A program made the translations under genes and the position numbers. 64,000 nucleotides of DNA from Phallus indusiatus. Its lineage: Eukaryota; Basidiomycota; Agaricomycetes; Phallales; Phallaceae. The stretch lies in NCBI GenBank assembly GCA_027605045.1, contig JAQFWX010000086.1, positions 86,470 to 150,469 on the forward strand, in the 5' to 3' direction. Position 1 is the stretch's first letter, and each line of letters begins with the position of its first letter. Below, piece after piece: positions 55,202-64,000 of the stretch. The notes beneath the pieces were generated by a model, which saw only the letters and a program-made list of their open reading frames with translations, did no database searches and had not been told where the DNA came from.

Positions 55202-55473
55202 TACACCCGAGCTCTCGCCGCGTGAAGAGGAAAAAACAAAAACAAAAATAGAGGGAGGAGGATGGGTCAGAACCATTTTTTTTTTCCCGTCAAGCCTTTG
55301 ATAGGAATCGACCCCGAAAAAAAAGATTGATTTTTATTTTTTCGTGAGAGGGCGCTGTTGTTATTTTTCTTTTTTTGGATGACGTGTATGTATGTACGTG
55401 TGTATATCATATGTACATACCTGGCTCAGACTCTCAGACTCTCGGGCTCTCAGGCTCAGGTCTTTGTTGTTTA

Positions 55474-55502
55474 TTGTTGTTGTTGTTGTTGTTGTTGTTG
55501 TT
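55474..55502 (+). repeat. (TTG)n microsatellite
   Basis: Uninterrupted TTG triplets, about nine to ten copies, in non-coding DNA. Confidence 0.85.
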
Positions 55503-56119
55503 CGTTCATTTCTTCAATGATGATGATCGTTGTTTTGTCCCGGTGATATCATTACTAACGTTTAGAACTCTTATTTTTTTCGTTCCATTTGTTTGTTATT
55601 TCTGTGATCACTTCATGTAACGTTTATATAGCTCAAGGTTTTATTCATGAATACAAAAATATGTATTTGAACTGTATACTCCATGTGCTGGTGCTTTTTT
55701 TTCCCCTTGTGCGTGAGATTATCATTAATTCATTGATCATGCTAATTAGAAGCAGGGGCTGTATGTATGCATCACTGGCAGCAGTCACGGGTAGATCCAT
55801 TTTCATCCTGCATGCTATCAACTGCTTTGGCTGTTTTTGACCGCCGCGAGTTGACAAGATAGTTTGAGATGCGATAAAGCTTTCGATCGGGGATCATAGG
55901 AATTGGCTGCATTCAACTAAATGAACCATGTACATATGTATGTACCAAGACCAGTGCAGGGCAGTCTTTGTAGGGTTCGCTCAGCGCTGACCTCGTCCCT
56001 CAGGTTCAGGCTCGTTCAGGCGACTGTGGCTCTGAAGATTTATGAGTCAGCTGTTAGAACGGAATGTGGCGTTTTTAAAAAGTTTAAAACCCTCCTATTT
56101 TCATTCATCTTCAACCCCA

Positions 56120-58412
56120 ATGGGTATTAGCAGCAGTATCTACGCAACTCAGCTTCTTCCTACAGCTGCAACTCACCAATCGTCGGTCACGAGCTATTTG
56201 GACGATTTATGGAACGCAGCATCCGAGAAGTTGAATAGTGCTGCTTCGTACTCTTTTCCCAATTTAGCGCGGTCTTTAGTTCTTGGGTATGATATAATAT
56301 AATATTTCGTTCGGAATAAAATCTTGACTGAACCTTTGTGTTTTTTAAAAAACTAGAGTCTTGAAAATTCTACAGTTCGGGGAACTTCGTGTTATCACAC
56401 CAGAGAAAGAAGTGTTAACATTCGGGAGTACGATTAGTACCGACCAAAACTCCTCTTTCAGACCGTTAAGAGCTGAACTTCGGATCAATCGTCCCTCATT
56501 TTGGACGAGAGTGCTGTTATCGGTTGATCTTGGCTTTGGCGAAGCTTATATGTACGGAGATGGTGTGTGTATATCTTTTTTCCAATCAAAGCCCAACCTG
56601 AAACTGATCACTGAATGCAACTTTCAACTTATATTTGTGCCATGATATATGTAGTGGATTGCGATGATATAGCGACGTTTCTTAAGGTAATTGAAATCAT
56701 TTCTAGTTCCTGAATCTGCGCCGCTAAACTCACATCATGATCGTCCTCATTGACAAATCGAATAATCAGATCATATTTCTGAATGATAAACAAATAAGTG
56801 CACAACTTGCTTCTACTGGCACTGGCAGTTGGTTCCTTCCCAAAGCTAGTGTCCTCACCGCCGCTCGTTTTCTGGGAGATTTATCAACTACACGGGCTAA
56901 TATCTCAGCGCATTATGACATTGACAACACAATGTATGTGTAAAGCCAATTCTTTAATTTTTTTTTTGCAAAAACCCCGGTAATTTATTCATGATTTGAA
57001 TTAGGTTCGCTGCGTTTCTCAGTTCTGATATGAACTATTCTTCCGCCATTTTCAAAGACTTTGAAGAGGACATTCGACGCGATAATAGTTCTGGAGTGGA
57101 ATTAGAAACGCTTGAAGAGGCTCAAATCAGGAAGATGAGGTATTTATCTCGTTTGAGCAGCTTTTTGTTCTAAAAAGACGTCTTCTCCTCACACCGCACT
57201 ACTTTTAGAAATCTAATCTATCATGCGCGTATTAGAGAGAACCACAGATTGCTAGAAATAGGTCAGCACATTTTGAGCTTGTAACGATTATCGAATTGAA
57301 TATCGCAAACCTATATAGGAACGGGCTGGGGTTCATTCGCAATTCTAGCTGTCCAGCTAACAGGCTGTACAGTCGAAACCATCACTTTATCCTCCGAACA
57401 AAAAACCCTAGCTGAAGAACGCATCAAAGCAGCCGGCTTATCTGACAAAATCACAGTTCATCTGATGGATTATCGAGAGATAAAGAAACGTTCAGAATGG
57501 AAACATCATTTTGATAGGTTCATCAGCGTTGAGATGATGGAACACATCGGAAAGGAATTTTTTGAAGCGTATTGGGATGTTGTTGATTGGGCTTTGAAAG
57601 AGGATGACGCGGTTGGTTGTGTTCAGGTTATCACGCTACCCGAAGCTAGTTTGTGACCTTTAGTTTCTTTTCCTTTTCTTCATCGCTCATTCTTTTATTT
57701 TTTTCAAATGTAGATGTTGAAAATTATGATCAGAAGATAGATTTCATACGGAAATGGGTAAGATTATTCTCTACATTCCCTATCACTCATAATACAAATT
57801 TGATTTTTCCGTAATTCATTTCAGAGTATGTTCTCTGCTACAGTCTAATATCCAGTCATTAAAACTAATCCCGGACACAAAGTATTCCCTGGAGGCTATC
57901 TCCCCAGCCTAACTCATCTAATCTCAACCATGACAAGTGGCACAAAAGGTCGACTGACAACCGACTCAGTCTGGAATATCGGTCCACATTACGCACGCAC
58001 ATTGCGAGAATGGAACCGCAACTTTTTACGCAATTTTGAAAACGCTATTGCGCCGGGTTTGAAAAAACGTTACAACTTGTCAGACTTAGAAATCTTCCGG
58101 AGAAAATGGCGCTGTAAGAGTTTTCTCTCTCTCTCTCTCTCTCTCTCTCAAAACTCTACTCATGTAACATGCGTTTACTGACGATCTTTTTCATGTCATT
58201 TTATTAAGTTTATTTGTAAGTCTTCAACACCAAAAAAAGCTTGAATTGGTATTTCTGATTCTAAATTTTTTTATATTAGCGAAAGCTGTGAAGCGTGCTT
58301 TGCAACTAGGGTAGTAGGTGACCATATAATCTCGTTTACTCGAACAGGCAACATAGCTCTGGGTTGTACCTGGGACGATTATAGCAAAGTTGACAATTTC
58401 AAATCTAAATAA
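56120..58412 (+). CDS. Cyclopropane-fatty-acid-synthase-like SAM methyltransferase
   Basis: The chosen start is ATG 56120 (MGISSSIYATQLLPTAATHQ), after a pyrimidine-rich leader; the in-frame ATG at 56042 would add 26 residues. Exons give VLKILQFGELRVITP (about 56357-), INRPSFWTRVLLSVDLGFGE, DVDCDDIATFLK, then ISAHYDIDNTMFAAFLSSDM (about 56910-57030), the AdoMet-binding LLEIGTGWGSFAILAVQL (about 57250-57350), TLSSEQKTLAEERIKAAGL, FISVEMMEHIGKEFFEAYWD (about 57520-57580), IFPGGYLPSLTHL and NLSDLEIFRRKWR (about 58075-58111). A 7-nt exon (58209-58215) and the last exon restore the family text FYFESCEACFATRVVG, ending DNFKSK (stop 58410-58412). The family adds a methylene bridge from AdoMet to unsaturated phospholipid acyl chains; fungal members can instead methylate sphingolipid or other lipids. 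The SAM and E-x-x-E-H-type motifs are intact. The exact product is not deducible. Confidence 0.85.
58124..58149 (+). repeat. (CT)n tract in an intron of the methyltransferase gene
   Basis: About 13 CT dinucleotides directly after the donor GTAAGAG at 58112; it lies inside the intron before the 7-nt microexon. Confidence 0.85.
58209..58215 (+). other. Predicted 7-nt microexon
   Basis: TTTATTT is bounded by ATTAAG on the left and GTAAGT on the right. Joining ...CGC T, TT TAT TT and C GAA AGC gives W-R-F-Y-F-E-S-C-E, the expected continuation in CFA synthases; skipping it breaks the frame. Confidence 0.65.
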
Positions 58413-58905
58413 ACTCCGCGTCGACAGTGGAACGCAAGACTTTGATGTTCGGATGCGTGTATCAAAGGCTCTATGTATTGTATATTAAGAGTTCGTTTGT
58501 ATAGTATGTGTCCTTCCCTTCTGGGTAGAAAGAGGAAAAGAAATAAACTTTATTAAGTATGTATATATCACGGTGGATAGCGACCGCGGTTATGCTAAAA
58601 AGAAAACATAAAAGGTCATGACGGTATTTCGAAACTGGGGAATAACGCATAAACAAAAAGAAACAACAAGAGATCAATGATGTTGACGTCATATGTGAAT
58701 TGGAAAGGTGGATTGTGAGATATATGATATCTGTATATATACGAGAAAAGTAGAAGTAAACCATTGGATAATCCGAAAATGAAATGAAAATGATGGATTG
58801 GTTAATTCGTTCTCGCCAAAAGGGTCAAGTTGCCTCCCGGATCAGGCATAACATAAGCTCGAAATTCCATGCGTCTGCAATGGCGGTTGTGCCTGTGACG
58901 TTGCT
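58413..58905. other. Intergenic, convergent 3' flanks
   Basis: 3' flanks of the methyltransferase (+) and MVP1 (-). AT-rich, no gene seen. Confidence 0.5.
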
Positions 58906-61369
58906 TCAATCGAGAGGCATAGAGTCGATGTTATCATACAAAAGGTTCCAGTTAGACTGAACCGCATTCGAATAATTCCGCTCCTCTTTGGCAAAGAGTT
59001 GAACAGCCAAGGTAACAAGGGTATTTTCTCGGTTGTGCAAGACAACGCGCAGTTCATGCCACATACTATAAGACGAGTCAATTAACTCAACAAAAAGGGG
59101 CTTATGGAATTGGACGCCTATGAGAGACGTACCTATGTCGAATGAAAACGCGCCTGGAAAGCAACGTCGAAATCAAAGCCTTATCGCGCTCAATCGTTCC
59201 AACAATTCTATCCGCTTCGTCTTCCCATTTATCTTTCTTGGCCGCTTTGACAGCTTCCAGTTTCGTCGATGCAACGTCAATGCGTTTCTTGATTCGTTCA
59301 ACCTGGTCACCAGACAGTCGGTCATGCCTGGAGAATAAGTCACGAGCGGCGATATATAGATCACGTTGTGCCTGACAAGTATGTATGTATGTATTGAGCG
59401 AGACAAGAACGGTACACTGATAAATGATAAGAAATGTTCGCACCTTCACAGCTTCGAGTGTATTGTTCAACATAGTATGTGACTAAAAACTTGAATGAGA
59501 TATCAATAACAACGAGTGTAAGAGAACTCACCCGTTGATCGGCCAAATCGGAGGCGACACGCGTGTGTCCAGAGACAGTTTTCAAACCAGCTTGAACGCC
59601 AGTACACAATTCGCAATCTTCACCTCTCCAACACACGTCACTACCCTCGATCAGCGCATTCAATGTCATCGTCATACGTGCTAAATCAGCCCCAGCTGAT
59701 TCTCGACGCTTAATCAGCCGTTCCGTAAGGATACACAAACGTTGCCATTGCTCGATTAAGAGACTAAGTTTGTTCCGGACGAACCTGAACGTGTGTTTTC
59801 GTCAGATTCAGAATTTGCTTTCAAAGGCCTAGCAAAGCATGAAAAGCTTACTGAAGTTTGTCTTCTAAATCGCTCGGAATAGTCATTTCTTCCACATGAT
59901 CAACTCTTTTTGACATGGCTTCCTCGTCCAGTGACACGTTTGTGTGTTTCCTCCACTCCTCAAAGGCGGGTTCATTGAGAAATACGGATAGAATCCCATC
60001 CTCACAAATTACAGGATGATTACTTCAAGGAACATCAATGAAGGCAATGTGAAAAAAGAATACTGTGCCCACATGACGAAGTTCAACCATCGAATAAGCC
60101 CTCGACTATGGAAGATTTAGTTTTGTAAATTGCATGATGTTTTGAATATCGAGCCTATGACGTACCGGCGTTGTTCCACAAAATTAGCATCAGCTAAGAA
60201 TATAAGAAGATAAGCCAGGTGTACCAAGACTAAGAAACTGCATAACTAACGATTGACCCGTTTTGGCGGTAAAGCTGGCAATAGCCGGAACGGATATCTT
60301 TTCACCAGACAATCCCAAAGAAAAACGAAGTCGGAGTACCGTCTTTGGACAGATCCACCTCGCTTTGAGAATTAAAAAAAGCAAAGTTCAGTGAGCAAGA
60401 CGAATTTAGTTTGGTGAGAGTTTGGTGAGAGAAAAGACTAACAGTAGTTTCAACCAGATAAACCATATGTCTGGTTAACAAGAAACCTTGTTGACCAATA
60501 ACTTCCACGGTGGCTTTATCCTGGCGCTTCCACCAGTCAGAAGGAAGACCGCCTCCAGTGAGCGCAGACGGTCCTCCTGAGGCGCCGTTGACTTGATTTG
60601 TTGTTCGGAAAGTTGCTGTCCATGGATCGTCCGAGGAGTATTGTGGAGCGGGAGAGTGTGGTATGTCTGTTGAATCCATAGTAGGGACAAATGTAGAATT
60701 CGTCGCCACTACAGCTGATAGATCCAATGCTGGCTCGGGGAGAGCGTTTTGAGAGGCGAGCGCAGCAACTTGTTCAATACTTATATCTGTAAACATTATT
60801 TTTTTTTAAAAAGGGATGTTTTCTGGAATCATAAGAAATTTATACCTCTGCCAGCCTGAGCTAGAGCAACTAGAGCTAAAGCGACAAAGAATTCCAATTT
60901 TGAGACTTTTGGGCGCGAGCTGACAAGATTGACAATCTACAACCAAGAATTAGAAAAAAGAATATACACTATTAGAGGAAAGCATAGTTGAACGTACACG
61001 ATCAACGGTTGTTGCTGGCAAAGCCGAAGTCGCGAGAACCCTTGATAGCGCATTCACAGATACTTCGCCCGTGAAAGATGTATCCACGGCTTGAAACGCC
61101 TTATTATATATTTGAGGCGCAGTTGCGTCGGCTTGCATTAAAACAATCACTTTCCAATAACCAAAAATAATTCTTTTTGAGAATCACGAACCAATAACGT
61201 TGCTGAACACGGATGGTACAGCAGCAGGAGGTGGAGTCGTGATCGGACTAGGACCCGCGCTCCAGGGATCAAGACCATCATAAGCAGAACTTGAAAGAGG
61301 GTCGTTGTCATCATAGTTTGCAACGAGACTGTTTCCGTAGCGGACATTAGCCCGCGGTGTGTTGAACAT
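58906..61369 (-). CDS. MVP1: Sorting nexin Mvp1 (SNX8-like)
   Basis: The start is ATG 61369 (MFNTPRANVRYGNSLVANYD). Exons then give an EH-like segment (YNKAFQAVDTSFTGEVSVNA, LATSALPATTVDR, about 61105-61005), KLEFFVALALVALAQAGR and DISIEQVAALASQNALPEPA. A linker leads to the PX domain: DKATVEVIGQQGFLLTRHMV (about 60525-60465), QRRYSDFVFLWDCLVKRYPF and RLLPALPPKR (about 60345-60255), then FVEQRR and NHPVICEDGILSVFLNEP. The R-R-Y and P-P-K motifs that bind phosphatidylinositol 3-phosphate are intact. The BAR-like helical part follows (RLIKRRESAGADLARMTMTL, TMLNNTLEAVKAQRDLYIAA) and ends WNLLYDNIDSMPLD (stop 58906-58908). In yeast Mvp1 makes endosomal coats that recycle cargo from endosome to Golgi and vacuole. 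Its start lies 62 bp from that of COQ3 on the other strand. Confidence 0.88.
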
Positions 61370-61431
61370 TGTATGGGCTGTTCAATCTGTCTTTGAGTTT
61401 GGTTTCTGCTGTGACATGCGTGACAGCCGTG
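61370..61431. promoter_or_regulatory. 62-bp bidirectional promoter region, MVP1/COQ3
   Basis: Only 62 bp separate the two start codons, so the leaders or core promoters must overlap the facing genes or each other. No TATA box is seen. Confidence 0.6.
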
Positions 61432-62432
61432 ATGAACTCATTCGTCTCCACATCGCTCAAAATATGCACGCGAGCTTGTGTTCAGCCGTTGCGTCCTTTT
61501 GTCAGACATATCCAGAGCACGGTTAACCAAGATGAAATCAACCATTTTTCAAAGCTCTCAGCTGGCTGGTGGGATGAAAAAGGCGAGTTCCGTATGCTGC
61601 ACAAAATGAACCCAGTCCGTATGCAGTATATTTTGGATAAACTGCAAGAAGTCGAAGAAGACGAAAATAGCGTTTCTTTACGCAATGGATCACGCCCACT
61701 GTCGGGGCTGGATATTCTAGATGTTGGTTGTGGCGGCGGATTACTTTCGGAGGTACTACACTTCTGTCTATGCTGAACTTGAGCTTAGGACGTCTTGCTA
61801 ACCTTTTTACATAGAGTCTTGCGCGTTTAGGAGGCAACACTCTAGCCATCGACGCCTCAGAATCAAATATTGCTATTGCTTCCCTTCACGCCGCCAAAGA
61901 CCCAATATTCAGTAGTCCAAATACCAGATTGGAGTATAGACATACTACCTCTGAAGAACTAGTGAAGGAGCCAAACAGATTTGATATCGTCTGTTCTATG
62001 GAAGTACTAGAACATGTCGACAACCCCGCCTGTTTTTGCGCTCATGCTCTAGTCTCGTCAAGGTGCGTTCTTTTCTCAGTTTATTCACTGTCTATAATGA
62101 CACCTCTCATCCAGCCGGGTGGACATCTATTCTTGTCTACTATCGCTCGCACACCTTTGAGCTACCTCTTCACCATCTTTATGGCAGAACAGGTTTTGCG
62201 AGAAGTCCCTCCTGGTACACACAACTACGATAAGTTCATCAATTCAGAAGAGTTGCTTTCGTTTTTCCGAGAAGAGATGGGTTGGTTTAAGGGCGTACCT
62301 GGACGACTGGAAGCCGAGGTCCGTGGTAATATATACCTACCTTGGAGTGACGAATGGACCCTCGCCGAACGAAATGATTCTTTGACTTCACAATGTAATT
62401 ATATATTCTGGGTTAGGAAACCTTTCTCATAG
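61432..62432 (+). CDS. COQ3: Ubiquinone biosynthesis O-methyltransferase, mitochondrial
   Basis: The start is ATG 61432 (MNSFVSTSLKICTRACVQPL), a basic, acid-free presequence followed by the cut-region text RPFVRHIQSTVNQDE. The catalytic part begins FSKLSAGWWDEKGEFRMLHK (about 61545-61605), the Coq3/UbiG signature, then MNPVRMQYI. The AdoMet-binding motif is LDILDVGCGGGLLSE (about 61705-61750), continued after an intron by LARLGGNTLAIDASESNI. Later come FDIVCSMEVLEHVDNPACF (about 61980-62038), PGGHLFLSTIARTPLSYL, FINSEELLSFFREEMGW and the end NYIFWVRKPFS (stop 62430-62432). Coq3 carries out both O-methylations in coenzyme Q synthesis on the matrix side of the inner membrane, in the CoQ synthome. 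All motifs are intact; length (about 290 aa) is normal. Confidence 0.92.
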
Positions 62433-62771
62433 TTTAATTTTAAAGTATTTTTTATTAAATGGTATGTAATTCTGCGACAATTCTACTATACAAGGAAACA
62501 GAATAGGGACAAACTAGAAAGCTGCAATGATAAAACGCTCGGCGAAGAATGAACTACGGTAAATGTTCTAAACACGACCACAACAAATGCTATAAACCAC
62601 ACTCCTCAGCTGGGCCCTTCTTGGTAAAAAAAACAAGCATAAAATCCGCTGGTCAGGGTACCCACACTAAAATCTCGGAGGGCTGGCTATTTGCCTTCAA
62701 ATCTTCATGTATGACAGAGGAAAGATACACCTGTCGCAGCAGGGTAGAAATGAGTCAAGGAAAGATTCTTT
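62433..62771. other. Intergenic, convergent 3' flanks
   Basis: 3' flanks of COQ3 and of the partial gene on -. No gene seen. Confidence 0.5.
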
Positions 62772-64000
62772 TTACGGAGGAGGGATTCCAAAACTCCTCT
62801 GTGAATTCATGTGGGGTAATGTTATAGCTAACATGTCGTTCCAAGCGCTAGGAGGATGTGTACCGATGTCATATGCCATTGAGTAATTGTTGATCGTTTC
62901 AACCGGCACTTGGTACGACATATGAGGCAGCGGCATTTGATGATGAAGATAATGTTGCCCGTTCGTATTGTGATGGCCATTCGTATACGCTGTAGGCGAA
63001 TCACCAGAATATGCTGAATCTGCATCGGCCATCCCATGCATTTTGTCATTTGGCGGAGTGGATGATTGGTCTCCGAACGTATATGGAAGGTCGATTTCAT
63101 TCGATGAAACTCTCATGGTTATATCGTCGTCCTTAACAGAGGATGATGATTCTCTACGCTCTCGCTCAAAAGCGTATCGGGCCTTCATCTGCAGTCGACG
63201 CATGGTGGGCTGTAAAACATTCAGCTCGTGACTCGTAAGGCATATCAGCATAAGCATACAAGTATTTTGAGAGGTTGAAGTCCGTTCTTCGAGGCTTCAA
63301 ACATATCGCAAGCCTGGTCGAGATGACTTAGAGCGTCAGGGGCAAAATCGCATTCGGGTACACACGCCACCAAGGCTCCCAAAGCAATCTAAAATTAAAG
63401 AAGAACCAACCCACGGTTATTCAATTGAAACTATATTCAAAATGACAGTTGCTTACGGCTGCAGTACCCGTATGGCTCCAAAGGGCGCCATCCTTTCTAT
63501 TAGTTGCGGTAACTCGCGCCATAATCGAATCATATCATGTACAAGTGCACGAGCACTGGATAAAAAAAGTAAACAATTGTCAGAAGCCCCTTGCCACACG
63601 CACTTCCAAATTTAAAAACTATATGAATCACCTTTCATATGCAGTAATAGCGGAATTCCAATGGGCACTTGTCATGGGGTCTGTTGTTCTGGCGTTTTTT
63701 AATATCTCCGGCACCCATCGTTTGTGAATATAAAACACGGCTGCGAGAGTGTAAATCAATTAGGATGAGCGGGATTGAAAAAAAGATAAGACATGTAAAC
63801 TGACGTGCGGTGCGCCAGACTGCAGCTATATACCTCTGAAACAGCCTCCCAGGTGGTTCGTTCGGCAATGGCTGATGAGCCTGGGGCCACGAAAGCGAAG
63901 CAGGTAATGGGTGATCGCGAAGTTTCTTCTCGAGTCGGAGGTATCTTCATATGTAATATTCCTTTCTGTGGCAATATCACACACTAGCTGTGTGAACGAG
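62772..64000 (-). CDS. C-terminal part of a probable fungal transcription factor (partial)
   Basis: The 5' end lies beyond the window. Reading inward from 64000, exons give HYLLRFRGPRLISHCRTNHL and CFRAVFYIHKRWVPEILKNA (about 63920-63665), ARALVHDMIRLWRELPQLIE and RMAPFGAIRIALGALVACVP (about 63555-63365, across an intron), FAPDALSHLDQACDMFEASK (about 63350-63285), then PTMRRLQMKARYAFERERRE (about 63210-63150). A His/Pro/Thr-rich tail (HHNTNGQHYLHHQMPLPHMS) follows to the stop at 62772. The sequence H-L-D-Q-A-C-x-x-F-E-A-S and the later R-L-Q-x-K-A-R resemble C-terminal regions of basidiomycete Zn2Cys6 regulators, but the DNA-binding end is not in view. The call is therefore provisional; another helical regulator is possible. 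Confidence 0.5.

Larger units (their letters stand above)
54678..56119. other. Long pyrimidine-rich intergenic region
   Basis: Between OPI1 and the next + strand gene. The first 500 bases are rich in TTTCTC/CTCTTT runs. A tandem repeat with unit near TCTCAATTCTCAGC spans about 55150-55201, and a (TTG)n tract covers 55474-55502. No gene is supported; short ORFs here come from low-complexity text. It may hold a long OPI1 3' UTR and the promoter of the methyltransferase gene. Confidence 0.45.

Noticed and set aside
60100..60310. Apparent loss of the PX core in MVP1
   Set aside because: In another frame of the same strand the exon reads QRRYSDF...RYPFRLLPALPPKR and joins through FVEQRR to NHPVICEDG, so the domain is complete once introns are placed.
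1..64000. CRISPR arrays, bacterial operons or rRNA genes
   Set aside because: The DNA is eukaryotic nuclear sequence with spliced genes; no spaced direct-repeat array or rRNA-like sequence was seen.

Overview
The window is nuclear DNA of a filamentous fungus, most likely an Agaricomycete basidiomycete. Genes are broken by many short introns (about 45-70 bp, GT...AG), intergenic spaces are short, and the families present are typical of that group: a multiplied DUF6534-like membrane-protein family, an SRPK-like kinase, HxxxD acyltransferases and a WS/DGAT-like acyltransferase. Housekeeping genes (COQ3, MVP1, OPI1, a PCP1-type rhomboid, a probable SLD3) fit any fungus. All calls come from reading the sequence; no database search was run. 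Spliced genes are given as start codon to stop codon, including introns.

Layout. 1-7 kb: an intact OPT oligopeptide transporter (+) faces an intact MFS permease of the allantoate/pantothenate type (-), tail to tail with about 70 bp between stops. 8-12.5 kb: a small secreted protein and a membrane-bound WS/DGAT-like O-acyltransferase, both on the - strand. 14-46 kb: an accessory region built from repeated copies of one divergent gene pair, an HxxxD acyltransferase on - and a DUF6534-like membrane protein on +, with a spacer of about 0.9-1 kb between the start codons that recurs too. I see one apparently intact acyltransferase (14.3-15.8 kb), two decayed copies (27.8-29.4 and 44.0-45.5 kb) and two fragments (30.8-31.4 and 34.6-34.7 kb). 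There are four DUF6534-like copies (16.9, 19.4, 32.4 and 35.6 kb) and two remnants (30.1 and 45.9 kb). One membrane-protein copy carries a probable solo LTR and a frameshift. Another is split by a full-length 6.1-kb non-LTR retrotransposon with two intact ORFs and a 14-bp target-site duplication. Inside this region sit a single-copy block (SRPK-like kinase and Smr-domain protein, 23-27.4 kb) and a copied scrap of the 3' end of the SLD3-like gene.

46-64 kb: a conserved, gene-dense block. It holds a small Cys-rich protein, a probable SLD3 replication factor (-), a mitochondrial rhomboid protease (+), OPI1 phospholipid repressor (+), a cyclopropane-fatty-acid-synthase-like methyltransferase (+) with a 7-nt microexon, sorting nexin MVP1 (-) and COQ3 (+) sharing a 62-bp promoter, and the 3' part of a probable transcription factor (-) that leaves the window.

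Lipid and acyl chemistry recurs (WS/DGAT-like enzyme, HxxxD acyltransferases, OPI1, CFA-type methyltransferase), but only the acyltransferase/DUF6534 pairs look like a co-inherited unit. Their joint, repeated duplication and decay is the main unusual feature here.
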